This document shows, one piece after another, positions 36,546-46,276 of a stretch of DNA of 64,000 bases. This stretch comes from Bradyrhizobium sp. SZCCHNS1050 (GTDB lineage Bacteria; Pseudomonadota; Alphaproteobacteria; Rhizobiales; Xanthobacteraceae): NCBI RefSeq assembly GCF_032484785.1, contig NZ_JAUETR010000002.1, forward strand, positions 806,001 through 870,000, given 5' to 3'. Position numbers and translations under genes: made by a program. The notes under the pieces are model-generated. The model was not told the DNA's origin. It ran no database searches and saw only the letters and a list, made by a program, of their open reading frames with translations. Every line of letters starts with the position of its first letter. Position 1 is the stretch's first letter.

Positions 36546-37223
36546 TTGGCTGGCCATATCCCCCCTCGTCAGCTGGCCTTCGCGCTGCCGCATGCGGAGA
36601 GCCTGACGCGGGACAATTTCTTCGAAGGTCCGGGCAACGCGGCCGGGCTCGCCCTGGTCGACGCCTGGCCGGAATGGCCGGCGCGGACCATGTTCCTGGT
36701 CGGCCCCGACGGCTCTGGCAAGAGCCACCTCGCCGCCATCTGGGCCGAGCGGGCTGGCGCCCGATCGCTGTCCGCGCATGCCCTCGAGGCGAGCGTGGTC
36801 CCTGGGGCGCTCGCCACCGGCGCGCTGGTGCTGGAGGATCTGACGGCAACCGATCTCGACGAGCGAGCGCTGTTTCACCTGCTGAACCTCGCCCGCCAGG
36901 ACGAGGCCTTCGTGCTGATCACGGCGCGCGAGGCCCCGGCGGCCCTGCCCATCGCGCTGGCCGATCTGAGGTCGCGGCTGCGCGCCGTCCCGGTCGTCAC
37001 GCTGCTGCCGCCCGACGACCAGCTGTTCCGCGCCTTGATCGTCAAGCTGGCCGCGGACCGGCAACTGGCGATCGACGAGACCGTGGTCAGCTATCTCGCA
37101 AGCCACATCGAACGGTCCTACGCCGCCGCCCGCCAGACCGTCGCACTGCTGGACGACGAGTCCCTGCGGCTAGGACGGCCGGTCACCCGGGCGCTGGCGG
37201 CGGAGCTGCTCCGCCCGCTGTGA
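36546..37223 (+). CDS. hdaA: DnaA-like AAA+ regulatory protein (HdaA family)
   Basis: 225 residues from a TTG start at 36546, with GGAG upstream. The N-terminal RQLAFALPHAESLTRDNFF contains the clamp-binding-like start and the 'DNF' that begins a DnaA AAA+ module. Walker A is VGPDGSGKSHLAA, Walker B region LVLEDLTATDLDE, and a sensor-like segment is LRSRLRAVPVVTL. There is no DNA-binding domain IV. Members such as HdaA of Caulobacter work with the beta clamp to inactivate DnaA-ATP and limit initiation. Upstream genes are unrelated; ppk follows. Confidence 0.88.
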   Translation: MAGHIPPRQLAFALPHAESLTRDNFFEGPGNAAGLALVDAWPEWPARTMFLVGPDGSGKSHLAAIWAERAGARSLSAHALEASVVPGALATGALVLEDLTATDLDERALFHLLNLARQDEAFVLITAREAPAALPIALADLRSRLRAVPVVTLLPPDDQLFRALIVKLAADRQLAIDETVVSYLASHIERSYAAARQTVALLDDESLRLGRPVTRALAAELLRPL

Positions 37224-37337
37224 CCCGCGGCCATCTTGACGGCGGACGGGCACGGAACCCCAATGGTGCCGGCAACGTCATCCCCTGGTTACCCAGATTG
37301 GGCTACGGTCGACCGTTCGCGACTGGTTCGCGACTGG

Positions 37338-39554
37338 ATGGATATGGATCGAATTCCGATGGATACCGAGCAAGCTACTGAAATCTCAGAGAAAGAACCG
37401 GTCGCCGCGCCGTCCATCGAGATTGCCTCGAGCCCCGAGCGATTCATCAATCGGGAATTGTCCTGGCTTCACTTCAACCGCCGCGTTCTGGAGGAATCGG
37501 TCAATCCGCGGCATCCCGCCCTGGAGCGGGTGCGCTTCCTGTCGATTTCCGCCAACAACCTTGATGAATTCTTCATGGTGCGCGTCGCCGGCATCCGCGC
37601 CCAGGTCCGCGAGGGCATCGCCGAGCGCAGCCCCGACGGGCTGACGCCGACCGAGCAGCTGAAGCTGATCAACGAGACGGTGTCGCAGCTCGCGATCGAC
37701 CAGCAGGCGATCTGGCGCGACCTGCGCAAGTTTCTCGGCGAGCTCGGCATCGTGCTCGTCGACGGTCAGGACGTCACCAAGAGCGAGCGCGCCTGGATCG
37801 AGGACCACTTCCTCGCCAACATCTTCCCGCTGCTGACGCCACTCGCGATCGATCCGGCGCATCCGTTCCCGTTCATCCCGAGCCTCGGCTTCACGGTGGC
37901 GCTGCAATTGATCCGCTCCGCCGACGGGCGCCCGATGAACGCCCTGATCCGCATGCCCGGCAAGATCGACCGCTTCATCCGCTTCCCCGGCTCCAAGGAT
38001 GGCGTGATCCGCCTGATCACCCTGGAACAGGCGACCGGCCTGTTCATCGGCCGGCTGTTTCCGGGCTACACCGTGAAGGGCCAGGGCGCCTTCCGGATCA
38101 TCCGCGACAGCGAGATCGAGATCGAGGAAGAGGCCGAAGACCTGGTGCGGCTGTTCGAAACCGCGCTGAAGCGGCGCCGTCGCGGCTCGGTGATCCGGCT
38201 CGAGATCGAGGCCAACATGCCGGAGGAGCTGCGCCGCTTCGTGCAGAATGCGCTCTCGACCACCGATGACGAGGTGTTCCTGGTCGACGGCGTGCTGGCG
38301 ATGAACGAGCTGTCGCAACTGACGCGCGTCGACCGGCCCGACCTCGAATTCGCGCCCTATGTGCCGCGCCATCCCGAGCGTGTCCGCGACCATGGCGGCG
38401 ACATCTTCGCCGCCATCCGGCAGAAGGACCTGATCGTCCATCACCCTTACGAGTCGTTCGACGTCGTCGTGCAGTTCCTGCAGCAGGCGGCGCGCGACCC
38501 GGACGTCGTCGCGATCAAGCAGACGCTGTACCGCACCTCCAACAACTCGCCTATCGTGCGCACGCTGGTGGAAGCTGCCGAAGCCGGCAAGTCGGTGACG
38601 GCGCTGGTCGAGCTCAAGGCGCGTTTCGACGAGGAGGCCAACATCCGCTGGGCCCGCGATCTGGAGCGCGCCGGCGTGCAGGTCGTCTACGGCTTTCTGG
38701 AGCTGAAGACGCATGCCAAGCTGTCGATGGTCGTGCGCCGCGAGGGCGGCAGCCTCACGACCTATGTCCACACCGGCACCGGCAACTATCATCCGGTGAC
38801 GGCGCGCATCTACACCGACCTGTCCTACTTCACATCGGACCCGGTCATCGGCCGCGACGTCACGCGGGTGTTCAACTACATTACCGGCTATGCCGAGCCG
38901 ATCGACATCGAGAAGATGGCGGTGTCGCCGCTCACGCTTCGCAAGCGCATGATCGAGCACATCCACGGCGAGACCAGCTTCGCCCGCCAGGGCAAGCCGG
39001 CCGTGATCTGGATGAAGATGAACTCGCTGGTCGATCCAGACATCATCGACGCGCTGTATGAGGCCTCGCAGGCCGGCGTCTCGATCGAGCTGATCGTGCG
39101 CGGCATCTGCTGCCTGCGTCCCGGCCTCCCCGGACTGTCGGAGAACATTCGCGTCAAATCGGTGATCGGCCGCTTCCTCGAGCATGGCCGCATCTACTGC
39201 TTTGGTATGGGTCAGGGCCTGCCGAGCGCCAAGGCCGCCGTCTACATCTCCTCGGCCGACATGATGCCGCGCAATCTCGACCGCCGCGTCGAGGTGCTGT
39301 GCCCGCTTCAGAACCCGACCGTGCATCAGCAGGTCCTGGAACAGATCATGGTCGCGAACCTCAAGGACACCGAGCAGAGCTGGCAATTGTTGCCGGACGG
39401 GTCGTCAACGCGTATGAAGGCCGCGAAGGGCGAGGAGCCGTTCAACCTGCACAATTACTTCATGACGAATCCGAGTCTGTCCGGCCGTGGAAAGTCGCTC
39501 AAGGAATCATCGCCGCGCCGGCTCACGCGCCGGAATGAACGCTCTCCTTCATAG
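37338..39554 (+). CDS. ppk: polyphosphate kinase 1
   Basis: 738 residues from ATG 37338; alternative starts at 37236, 37344 and 37359 exist. It opens with [23 protein letters not shown], the Ppk1 N-terminal signature. The catalytic regions are [38 protein letters not shown] and [19 protein letters not shown], which contain the phosphorylated-His neighbourhood. It ends in basic, Ser/Arg-rich sequence. It builds polyphosphate reversibly from ATP. ppx lies 39 bp downstream on the same strand, so synthesis and breakdown are probably co-transcribed. Confidence 0.96.
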   Translation: MDMDRIPMDTEQATEISEKEPVAAPSIEIASSPERFINRELSWLHFNRRVLEESVNPRHPALERVRFLSISANNLDEFFMVRVAGIRAQVREGIAERSPDGLTPTEQLKLINETVSQLAIDQQAIWRDLRKFLGELGIVLVDGQDVTKSERAWIEDHFLANIFPLLTPLAIDPAHPFPFIPSLGFTVALQLIRSADGRPMNALIRMPGKIDRFIRFPGSKDGVIRLITLEQATGLFIGRLFPGYTVKGQGAFRIIRDSEIEIEEEAEDLVRLFETALKRRRRGSVIRLEIEANMPEELRRFVQNALSTTDDEVFLVDGVLAMNELSQLTRVDRPDLEFAPYVPRHPERVRDHGGDIFAAIRQKDLIVHHPYESFDVVVQFLQQAARDPDVVAIKQTLYRTSNNSPIVRTLVEAAEAGKSVTALVELKARFDEEANIRWARDLERAGVQVVYGFLELKTHAKLSMVVRREGGSLTTYVHTGTGNYHPVTARIYTDLSYFTSDPVIGRDVTRVFNYITGYAEPIDIEKMAVSPLTLRKRMIEHIHGETSFARQGKPAVIWMKMNSLVDPDIIDALYEASQAGVSIELIVRGICCLRPGLPGLSENIRVKSVIGRFLEHGRIYCFGMGQGLPSAKAAVYISSADMMPRNLDRRVEVLCPLQNPTVHQQVLEQIMVANLKDTEQSWQLLPDGSSTRMKAAKGEEPFNLHNYFMTNPSLSGRGKSLKESSPRRLTRRNERSPS

Positions 39555-39593
39555 GGGCTGTCTGCACCGGGGCCTTCTGCAACGGGACATGCC

Positions 39594-41096
39594 GTGGTGA
39601 AGCGGCCCGGCACGAGGTCCGCCAGCGTCGGTGTCATCGACATCGGCTCGAATTCGGTCCGTCTCGTCGTCTACCAGGCGATGGAACGCAGTCTCGTCAC
39701 CGTGTTCAACGAGAAGGCGCTGTGCGGGCTCGGTCGCGAGGTCCAGACCACCGGCCTGCTCGCGGCCGATGCCGTCGACAAGGCGCTGACCGCGCTGAAG
39801 CGCTTCCGCGCGCTGTGCAAGGTGCAGCGGGTGGGGCAAGTTCATGCCATCGCGACCGCCGCCTGCCGCGATGCTTCGAACGGCGCTGATTTCATCGCCA
39901 AGGCCGAGAAGATCTGCGGCGTCCCGATTCAGATCCTCACCGGACCCGAAGAGGCGCGCTATTCGGCGCTCGGTGTCATCTCCGGCATTCACAAGCCCGA
40001 CGGCATCGTCGGTGATCTCGGCGGCGGCTCACTTGAGCTGATCGACGTGCGCGGGCACCAGGTCCGCAGCGGCGTCACCCTGCCGCTCGGCAGCCTGGCG
40101 CTGCAGGATCTCGCCGAGAAATCGCTGAAGAAGGCGCAGCGGATCGCGAGCGAGGCGCTGACCGACCTGCCGCAACTGCTGGCCGGCCAGAACCGCACCT
40201 TCTATGCGGTCGGCGGCACCTGGCGCGCGCTGGCGCGCATCCACATCATCCAGAGCGGCTATCCGCTCGGGGTGATGCACGGCTATGCGATTCCGGCGGC
40301 CGATGCGCTGGCCTTCGTGCGCCGGCTGCGTCGTCTCGTCGCCGCCGACATGCTGGCCGACATCGAAGCGATCGCCGAGGCGCGGCGCCCGCTGCTTGCC
40401 TATGCTGCGCTGGTGCTCGAGCACATCATCCGCGTCGCCAGGCCGACGACCGTCGTGTTCTCGACCTTCGGCGTGCGCGAGGGCCTGCTCTACTCCAAGC
40501 TTCCCGACGCCGAGCGCGCCAAGGACGGGCTGCTGTGCGCGGCGCAGGGCCTCAACGAGCTGTTGTCGCGCTCGGCCCAGCATGCCCGCGAGCTGATCGA
40601 CTGGACCGACCGCCTGTTCCGCGTGATGCACATCCGCGAGACCGAGGACGAGCGCCGGCTGCGGCACGCCGCCTGCCTGTTGTCCGACATCGGCTGGCGC
40701 ATGCATCCGGACCATCGCGGCGAGCAGACCTACGGCATCGTTCTGAACGGCAATTTCGGCTCGATCAACCACGAGGGCCGCATCTTCGTCGCGCTGTCCG
40801 TGTTCTTCCGCTACGAGGGCCTGCGCGACGAGGCGGCGGCGCCTGCCCTCACCGAGCAGCTGAGCCCGGCCCAGATCGATCGCGCGCGCCTGCTCGGCAC
40901 CGCGTTTCGCGTCGCGCATCTGATCTCGGCGGCGCGGCCCGGCGTGCTGCTCGCAACGCATTTCCGCACCCAGGACCGCAAGCTGATGCTGGTGTTCGAG
41001 CACCAGATGGTCGACCTCGTCGCGGACCGCGTCGGCGGACGCTTCAAGCAGCTCGCGCGTCTCGTCGGCCGCTCCGGCTCGATCGTGCGCAGCTAG
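39594..41096 (+). CDS. ppx: exopolyphosphatase (Ppx/GppA family)
   Basis: 500 residues from a GTG at 39594. The N-terminal ASKHA phosphate loop is VGVIDIGSNSVRLVVY. Further markers are IATAACRDASNG, GPEEARYSALGV, GIVGDLGGGSLELIDV (second phosphate loop) and VGGTWRALARIH. The C-terminal half (from about residue 310) is a helical HD-like region (RRLRHAACLLSDIGWRMHPDHR) typical of long Ppx proteins. It releases phosphate from polyphosphate or converts pppGpp. Paired with ppk. Confidence 0.95.
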   Translation: MVKRPGTRSASVGVIDIGSNSVRLVVYQAMERSLVTVFNEKALCGLGREVQTTGLLAADAVDKALTALKRFRALCKVQRVGQVHAIATAACRDASNGADFIAKAEKICGVPIQILTGPEEARYSALGVISGIHKPDGIVGDLGGGSLELIDVRGHQVRSGVTLPLGSLALQDLAEKSLKKAQRIASEALTDLPQLLAGQNRTFYAVGGTWRALARIHIIQSGYPLGVMHGYAIPAADALAFVRRLRRLVAADMLADIEAIAEARRPLLAYAALVLEHIIRVARPTTVVFSTFGVREGLLYSKLPDAERAKDGLLCAAQGLNELLSRSAQHARELIDWTDRLFRVMHIRETEDERRLRHAACLLSDIGWRMHPDHRGEQTYGIVLNGNFGSINHEGRIFVALSVFFRYEGLRDEAAAPALTEQLSPAQIDRARLLGTAFRVAHLISAARPGVLLATHFRTQDRKLMLVFEHQMVDLVADRVGGRFKQLARLVGRSGSIVRS

Positions 41097-41103
41097 ATCC
41101 GGA

Positions 41104-41526
41104 TCAGGACCGCGGAGCGCCGACCGAAATTGCGATCATGCGCTTGGCGATGACGCCATAGACCTTGCGCCAGGCCTGCTCGACCTCATCATTCCAATGC
41201 GGACCAAGTCCTTTGGCGAGGCTCCACAATAGTGCTTCACCGACCACCGGATAGTGCTCGGGCCGGACCCCATAGCGCGCATGATTGCGGCCGAGGATGT
41301 CGGTGCTCGACAACAGACCCGTCGTCTGATCGAGGCTGCCGACGAGGACCGCCAGGGTCGCGATGAAGTCCCGTTTCAGCACGTCCATGTCGGCGGGAAA
41401 CATCGCCCGACATTCCGGCGCGAGCTCGAAGACGCGGTCATAGAACGTCGTCGTCATCTGTGTAGCATTGGCAAATACCAAGTCGAACGACGACTTGACG
41501 TGCGCAATCTCATCTGCAGTCAACAT
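41104..41526 (-). CDS. single-domain globin
   Basis: 140 residues from ATG 41526 (a TTG at 41538 would add MDLR). The globin fold includes MLTADEIAHVKSSFDLVFAN, TTTFYDRVFELAPECRAMFPAD (B10 Tyr region and CD corner) and the F helix GVRPEHYPVVGEALLWSLAKGL, where His 91 is the proximal heme ligand. It is the length of a single-domain bacterial haemoglobin (flavohaemoglobin-like globin without a reductase). It probably binds O2 or NO. It is convergent with ppx, with stops 8 bp apart, and is monocistronic. Confidence 0.88.
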   Translation of the reverse strand: MLTADEIAHVKSSFDLVFANATQMTTTFYDRVFELAPECRAMFPADMDVLKRDFIATLAVLVGSLDQTTGLLSSTDILGRNHARYGVRPEHYPVVGEALLWSLAKGLGPHWNDEVEQAWRKVYGVIAKRMIAISVGAPRS

Positions 41527-41896
41527 GCGCAAGTCCAATTCGAAACAATTCCAATCAGGGCCCGATCAGTGGAGCTCGACGTGGTGGTGTCGCGGCGGCG
41601 CGAACAGGTTCAAGATTATAAGAAACAGACGACCACGCCCTGCGGTACCTGGCAAAGGCGCGGCAGCGTGCCGCAGCGCTGTCGATTGGCTTGTGATCCG
41701 GCCGCGACGATGGCTGACCGACTCAGTGATCGGAGACGGTAACGGCAACAAACACGACGGCCATCGTGCTTCTCACAGGCCATCGGAGGACGCCGACACG
41801 CCAGCCGCCGACCGGCGCCAAGGCCGACTGATCCGTTGGATCGCGCAGACGGCCGCCGATGCGAATGGCGGCCGTCCGCGTCAACCGACGCCTGGC
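41527..41896. other. intergenic between globin and aldehyde dehydrogenase genes
   Basis: About 370 bp. It must contain the globin promoter and the 3' end of the aldehyde dehydrogenase transcript. A long plus-strand open frame here is the continuation of an antisense frame through the dehydrogenase gene and is not supported. No terminator with a T-tract was found. Confidence 0.4.
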
Positions 41897-43384
41897 TCAC
41901 ACCGCGAGATTCATCCAGACGGATTTCGGCTCCGTGAAGTTGTCCAGCGCGGCCGTGCCGTGCTCGCGGCCCAGTCCGGAGTCACGATCGCCACCCCAAG
42001 GCAGCCGCACATCGGTGTAGCCATAGGTGTTGATCCACACGGTGCCGGCGCGCAGGCGCTTGGCGAAGCGATGGACGCGCCCCATGTCGCGGCTCCAGAC
42101 GCCGGCGGCCAGGCTGTAGGCCGTGCCGTTCGCCATCCGCAGCGCCTCGGCCTCGTCCCTGAACTTGATCACGCTGACCACGGGTCCGAAGATCTCTTCC
42201 TGCGAGATCCGCATGTCGTGCGTGACGCCGGCGAAGACGGCGGGGCTAACGAAATAGCCGCGGGCGGCCGCACGCTGGCCGCCGGTGACGAGCGTGGCGC
42301 CTTCGTTGCGTCCGATGTCGACATAGTCGAGGATCGTCTTCATCTGCCGTTCGGAGATGACCGGTCCGAGCGAGGTGGCGCGATCGAGCGGATCGCCGAT
42401 CCGCAGCGCCTGCGCCCGCGCAGTCAGGCGATCGACCACCTCGTCATACACGCGCTCGTGCACGAGCACGCGCGAGCCGGCCGAGCACACCTGCCCCGTG
42501 TTGAAGAAGATGCCGCTGGCCGCAGCCTTCGCGGCGGCCTCGATGTTCGCATCGTCGAAGATGATGTTGGCCGACTTGCCGCCGAGCTCGAGCGAGACGC
42601 GTTTGAAGTTGCCGGCCGCCGCCTTCATGATGCCGCGGCCGACGCCGGGCGAGCCGGTGAACGTCACCTTATCGACATCGGGGTGGTTGACCAGCGCCTC
42701 GCCGACGGTGCGCCCGGGGCCGGTCACGATGTTGAGAACACCGGGCGGCAGTCCGGCTTCGAGCGCGAGCTCCCCGATCCGCAGCGCCGACAGCGACGTC
42801 AGCTCGGCGGGCTTCATCACAACGGTGCAGCCGCAGGCCAGCGCCGGCGCGAGCTTCCACATCCCGATCATCAGCGGGAAATTCCACGGCACGATCGCCG
42901 CGACCACGCCGACCGGCTCGCGCACCGTATAGGTCAGCGCATCATCGCGCGTGGAGACGACTTCACCGCTGATCTTGTCGGCCCATCCGGCGTAATAGGT
43001 GAGCGTATCGATGGCGGCGGGAAGATCCTGGCGCAGGATCGCCGACACCGGCTTGCCGGCATCGAGGCTTTCGAGCTCGATGATCTCGTCGGCATGGTCG
43101 CGCAACAGCTGCGCCCATTTCAGAAGGATCGCGCCGCGCTCCGCCGCACGCATCGTTCGCCACGGCCCTTCGAAGGCCTTGCGGGCCGCGGCGACTGCGA
43201 GATCGACATCCTCGGCATTGCCCTCGGCGACCGTCGCAATCGCCTGCTCGGTTGCAGGATTGAGCGACGTGAAGGTGCGTCCCGAAACCGAGGGAACATG
43301 CCTGCCGCCGATCAGGAGCTGGAACGGCTTCGTCAGATAGGACGTCCCCCTCGCGCCGCGCTCGTAATCATATGCAATCGACAT
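41897..43384 (-). CDS. aldehyde dehydrogenase (NAD(P)-dependent)
   Basis: 495 residues; ATG 43384 lies 7 bp after GGAGG (43387 is also possible). Standard ALDH motifs: VVAAIVPWNFPLMIGMWKLAPALACG (oxyanion Asn, cofactor), TFTGSPGVGRGIM, LELGGKSANIIFDDA (catalytic Glu), NTGQVCSAGSRVLVH (catalytic Cys in QVCSAG) and EEIFGPVVSV. The C-terminus ends DNFTEPKSVWMNL, typical of the betaine/gamma-aminobutyraldehyde or phenylacetaldehyde ALDH type; the substrate is not fixed by sequence. It is divergent from a ModE/PBP-type regulator that likely controls it. Confidence 0.94.
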   Translation of the reverse strand: MSIAYDYERGARGTSYLTKPFQLLIGGRHVPSVSGRTFTSLNPATEQAIATVAEGNAEDVDLAVAAARKAFEGPWRTMRAAERGAILLKWAQLLRDHADEIIELESLDAGKPVSAILRQDLPAAIDTLTYYAGWADKISGEVVSTRDDALTYTVREPVGVVAAIVPWNFPLMIGMWKLAPALACGCTVVMKPAELTSLSALRIGELALEAGLPPGVLNIVTGPGRTVGEALVNHPDVDKVTFTGSPGVGRGIMKAAAGNFKRVSLELGGKSANIIFDDANIEAAAKAAASGIFFNTGQVCSAGSRVLVHERVYDEVVDRLTARAQALRIGDPLDRATSLGPVISERQMKTILDYVDIGRNEGATLVTGGQRAAARGYFVSPAVFAGVTHDMRISQEEIFGPVVSVIKFRDEAEALRMANGTAYSLAAGVWSRDMGRVHRFAKRLRAGTVWINTYGYTDVRLPWGGDRDSGLGREHGTAALDNFTEPKSVWMNLAV

Positions 43385-43421
43385 CATATTTCCTCCGTTT
43401 GTTGTATACCAATGAAGGTAA

Positions 43422-43455
43422 GAACAAATATCTGTTCGTAAATATGATATCTGTT
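43422..43455. promoter_or_regulatory. candidate operator between aldehyde dehydrogenase and its regulator
   Basis: GAACA-N6-TGTTC is a perfect inverted repeat at 43422-43437. The 9-mer ATATCTGTT recurs at 43428-43436 and 43447-43455, 19 bp apart and so on the same DNA face after about two turns. The region lies in the 118-bp divergent gap between the two starts, 38 bp upstream of the dehydrogenase ATG. This is a good binding-site candidate for the 43503 regulator. Confidence 0.5.
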
Positions 43456-43502
43456 GCCTATGGCCGGCGGTCATATGAAGCCGACTTCACAAGCGGGCCC
43501 TG

Positions 43503-44588
43503 ATGTTGCGGATCGCGATCGAACCTGTCTGGCGCTTCTACAAGGACGACGGTCCGCAGAGCATCGTCGTGATGCTCCGCGTGCTCAGTGAAATCGGGAG
43601 GACGGGTAAGATCACCAGCGCGGCCAGTGACGCGCATCTTTCCTATCGTCACGTCTGGAATCTGATCGAGCAGTGGTCTGAATTCTTCGGCGTGCCGCTG
43701 GTCGAGACCCAGCGCGGCAAAGGATCGAAGCTCACGGCGTTCGGCGACAAGCTGGTCTGGGCGGGCGAGCGCATGCAGGCTCGCCTCGGCCCGCAGCTCG
43801 ACAATCTGGCGCAGGAGCTGGTGACCGAGATCAAGCCGTTCCTGCAGTCGCATCCTGGCGTGATCCGCGTTCACGCCAGCCACGGCTTTGCCGTCGCCAA
43901 GCTGCGCGAGCTGCTGGATCGCGAGTCAGGCGTCGGGGTCGATGTCCGCTATGTCAGCAGCCAGCATTCGCTGGCCTCGCTGGCGCAAGGCGAATGCGAC
44001 CTGTCGGGACTGCATCTGCCGCGCGGCGAGCTGCGTGCCCAGAACATCCAGGCCTGCCGGGATTGGCTCGATCCCAAGCAGGACTGCGTCATCAGCTTCG
44101 TGACCCGCGAGATGGGGCTGATGGTCAAGCGCGGCAATCCGCTGTCCATCCGTTCATTGACCGATCTTGCCGACGGCAGGGCGCGCTTCGTCAATCGCGA
44201 TCATGATTCCGGCACCCGCCTGTTGTTCGATCAGTTGCTCGCGTCACAAGGCATCGACGAAACCAGCATCAATGGCGCGCAGCAGATCGAGTTCACCCAT
44301 GCCGCCGTCGCCGCCTATGTCGCGAGCGGCATGGCCGACGTCTGCTTCGGCGTCGAGGCTGCCGCGCGGCAGTTCGGGCTCGACTTCATCCGTATCCTCA
44401 CCGAGGACTATTTCTTCGCCTGCCATAAATCGTTTCTGGAAACCGACCCGATGCGGCGGGTGCTCGAGGTGATGAAGGGCGATGAATTCCATCGCGCCGT
44501 TGCTGCCCTGCCCGGCTACCAGCCAGCGGCCACGGGATCGGTCCACACCGTCCGCGAATTCCTCGATCGGCTGGATGCGGAGTCCTGA
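43503..44588 (+). CDS. ModE-type HTH regulator with periplasmic-binding-like effector domain
   Basis: 361 residues. Residues about 15-95 are a LysR/ModE-like winged HTH: VVMLRVLSEIGRTGKITSAASDAHLSYRHVWNLIEQWSEFFGVPLVETQRGKGSKLT. From about 130 the protein is a binding-protein-like fold of the PBP-like (DUF/PF12727) class used to sense oxyanions or small molecules: VIRVHASHGFAVAKLRELL, GLMVKRGNPLSIRSLTDL, RFVNRDHDSGTRLLFDQLL and GMADVCFGVEAAARQFG. It is divergent from the aldehyde dehydrogenase gene and is probably its specific regulator. Confidence 0.85.
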   Translation: MLRIAIEPVWRFYKDDGPQSIVVMLRVLSEIGRTGKITSAASDAHLSYRHVWNLIEQWSEFFGVPLVETQRGKGSKLTAFGDKLVWAGERMQARLGPQLDNLAQELVTEIKPFLQSHPGVIRVHASHGFAVAKLRELLDRESGVGVDVRYVSSQHSLASLAQGECDLSGLHLPRGELRAQNIQACRDWLDPKQDCVISFVTREMGLMVKRGNPLSIRSLTDLADGRARFVNRDHDSGTRLLFDQLLASQGIDETSINGAQQIEFTHAAVAAYVASGMADVCFGVEAAARQFGLDFIRILTEDYFFACHKSFLETDPMRRVLEVMKGDEFHRAVAALPGYQPAATGSVHTVREFLDRLDAES

Positions 44589-44625
44589 CGCCGCCCGGTC
44601 GGATGCGGCGCGTCCTGACGATCAG

Positions 44626-45489
44626 CTACGGCAGATCGACGCCGCGCGCCGGCACCGGCTGCAGCTCGCTCTCGGCCTGACGCTGCAGCGCGCGGCCGCG
44701 CCAGATCGAGCCGGCGATCAGCACCACACCGGCGCCGATCAGCGACATCAGCGTCTCCATGACATCGACATGGCTCGCGAGATTGGTCTTGCCGGCGAAC
44801 AGCGCCGAGGTCGCCTCGATGTTGATGAGGACGGTGCCGTCGAGCAGATGGTGCAGCATCGGCTCGATCGCGGGATCGGTCGCGATCACCTCGCCGGCCA
44901 CCCAGCCGAGCAGCATCGCGCCGAGCCAGACCAGCAGCGGGACCCGATCGAGCACCAGCATGATCAGCGCGGCACCCGCGATGATCAGCGGGATGCTCAT
45001 GGCAAGGCCGATGATCAGCAGGGACGCCTGGCCGTTGGCGGCCGCAGCCACCGCGATCACGTTGTCGAGGCTCATCACGAGGTCGGCGAGCGCGACGATG
45101 CGGACCGCATGCCACAGCGTCGTGCCGGCCGCGATCTCGTCGTTCTCGTCCTCGGGCACCAGCAGCTTGGCGGCGATCACGATCAGTGCCAGCCCGCCGA
45201 TCAATTTCAGGTATGGCAGCGCCATCAGGGTGGCGACGATGCCGGTAAAGGCGATGCGCAGTGCGACGGCAATGCCGGAGCCGGCCACCATGCCCCAGAA
45301 GCGATGCTTGCCGTGCAGGCCGCGGCAGGCGAGCGCGATGACCAGCGCATTGTCGCCCGACAACAGCACATTGATCCAGACGATCTTGCCGAGCGCGAGC
45401 CAGAAGCCCGGGCTCTGCAGGTCGGCCTCGAATTGAGCGAGCACATGGCCGAAGCTGGCGGAATCGGCGAGTTGCGATAGCCAGTTCAC
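44626..45489 (-). CDS. TerC/YjbE-family integral membrane protein
   Basis: 287 residues with about seven transmembrane helices. The two diagnostic acidic motifs are INVLLSGDNALVIALAC and DLVMSLDNVIAVAAA, with conserved SGDNA and SLDNV, typical of the TerC/YjbE (Mn-export or metal-related) family. It ends in a polar tail. It lies 79 bp downstream of ndk on the same strand, separated by a strong hairpin, so it is perhaps transcribed separately or partly read through. A yybP-ykoY riboswitch-like leader was not found. Confidence 0.9.
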   Translation of the reverse strand: MNWLSQLADSASFGHVLAQFEADLQSPGFWLALGKIVWINVLLSGDNALVIALACRGLHGKHRFWGMVAGSGIAVALRIAFTGIVATLMALPYLKLIGGLALIVIAAKLLVPEDENDEIAAGTTLWHAVRIVALADLVMSLDNVIAVAAAANGQASLLIIGLAMSIPLIIAGAALIMLVLDRVPLLVWLGAMLLGWVAGEVIATDPAIEPMLHHLLDGTVLINIEATSALFAGKTNLASHVDVMETLMSLIGAGVVLIAGSIWRGRALQRQAESELQPVPARGVDLP

Positions 45490-45529
45490 GGCCGGGCCTT
45501 TCAGATAAGTTCAGCGCAGAGCACGAAGG

Positions 45530-45561
45530 TCGTGCGGCTGAGGGGGCCCTCAGCCGCACGA
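45530..45561 (-). terminator. long perfect hairpin after ndk, without T-tract
   Basis: A 15-bp perfect inverted repeat: TCGTGCGGCTGAGGG (45530-45544) and CCCTCAGCCGCACGA (45547-45561). It lies 7 bp beyond the ndk stop and upstream of the terC-like gene. No T-run follows on the minus strand, so it is either a factor-dependent terminator/attenuator or a 3' mRNA stabiliser. Confidence 0.55.
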
Positions 45562-45568
45562 GGATCGA

Positions 45569-45991
45569 TCAACCGACGATCTCGTTGCCGGAGAAGAACT
45601 GCGCGATCTCGATCGCTGCCGTTTCCGCCGCGTCGGAACCGTGCACCGAGTTCTCGCCGATCGACTTCGCATGCAGCTTGCGGATGGTACCGTCGGCCGC
45701 CTTCGACGGGTCGGTGGCGCCCATCACGTCGCGGTACTTCAGGATGGCGCCCTCGCCCTCCAGCACCTGGACCACGACCGGGCCGGAGATCATGAAATCG
45801 ACCAGTTCGCCGAAGAATGGCCGCGCCTTGTGCACGGCATAGAAGGTCTCGGCCTGATCGCGGGTCATGCGGATGCGCTTCTGGGCCACGATCCGCAGGC
45901 CGGCCTTCTCGATCAGCGCGTTGATCGCGCCGGTGAGATTACGCTCGGTCGCGTCGGGCTTGATGATCGAAAAGGTGCGCTCAATCGCCAT
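45569..45991 (-). CDS. ndk: nucleoside diphosphate kinase
   Basis: 140 residues. [45 protein letters not shown] and the active-site region [21 protein letters not shown] (phosphorylated His in VHGSD) are all standard NDK. It equilibrates NTP/NDP pools through a phosphohistidine. The length is normal. Confidence 0.97.
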   Translation of the reverse strand: MAIERTFSIIKPDATERNLTGAINALIEKAGLRIVAQKRIRMTRDQAETFYAVHKARPFFGELVDFMISGPVVVQVLEGEGAILKYRDVMGATDPSKAADGTIRKLHAKSIGENSVHGSDAAETAAIEIAQFFSGNEIVG

Positions 45992-46276
45992 GATATCGTC
46001 CTTGGAGGTGCGGGATTTCGGTGAGTTGCGGGCTTATATCGACGCGATCGGCCGACGGCAAGCGACCGGGGCCCCTGCCGGAGCGCGACGCCTTACGACA
46101 ATTTCACAATTCTGAACATAGTCTGAAGGCTCCGTGCCACCCGTGTTCAGCTCGAAGCTCCTAGGGTGTTGGCATCGGGCGAGGACGAGCCAGCAATACG
46201 ACCGGTGGCCGCCCTCTCCCAGCCTCATCCGTCGGACAATTTCGGCGCCACCAGCGCTGTCATCCAGGAGACGATC

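Noticed and set aside
37386..39386. A 666-codon minus-strand frame opposite ppk
   Set aside because: Composition is typical of antisense frames in GC-rich DNA; ppk is clear on the plus strand.
41468..43441. A 657-codon plus-strand open frame opposite the aldehyde dehydrogenase
   Set aside because: Antisense frame with no domain; the minus strand has intact ALDH catalytic motifs and a ribosome binding site.
45490..45568. Search for a yybP-ykoY (Mn) riboswitch ahead of the TerC-family gene
   Set aside because: The 79-bp gap is mostly taken by a simple perfect hairpin; no riboswitch-like conserved loops were seen.
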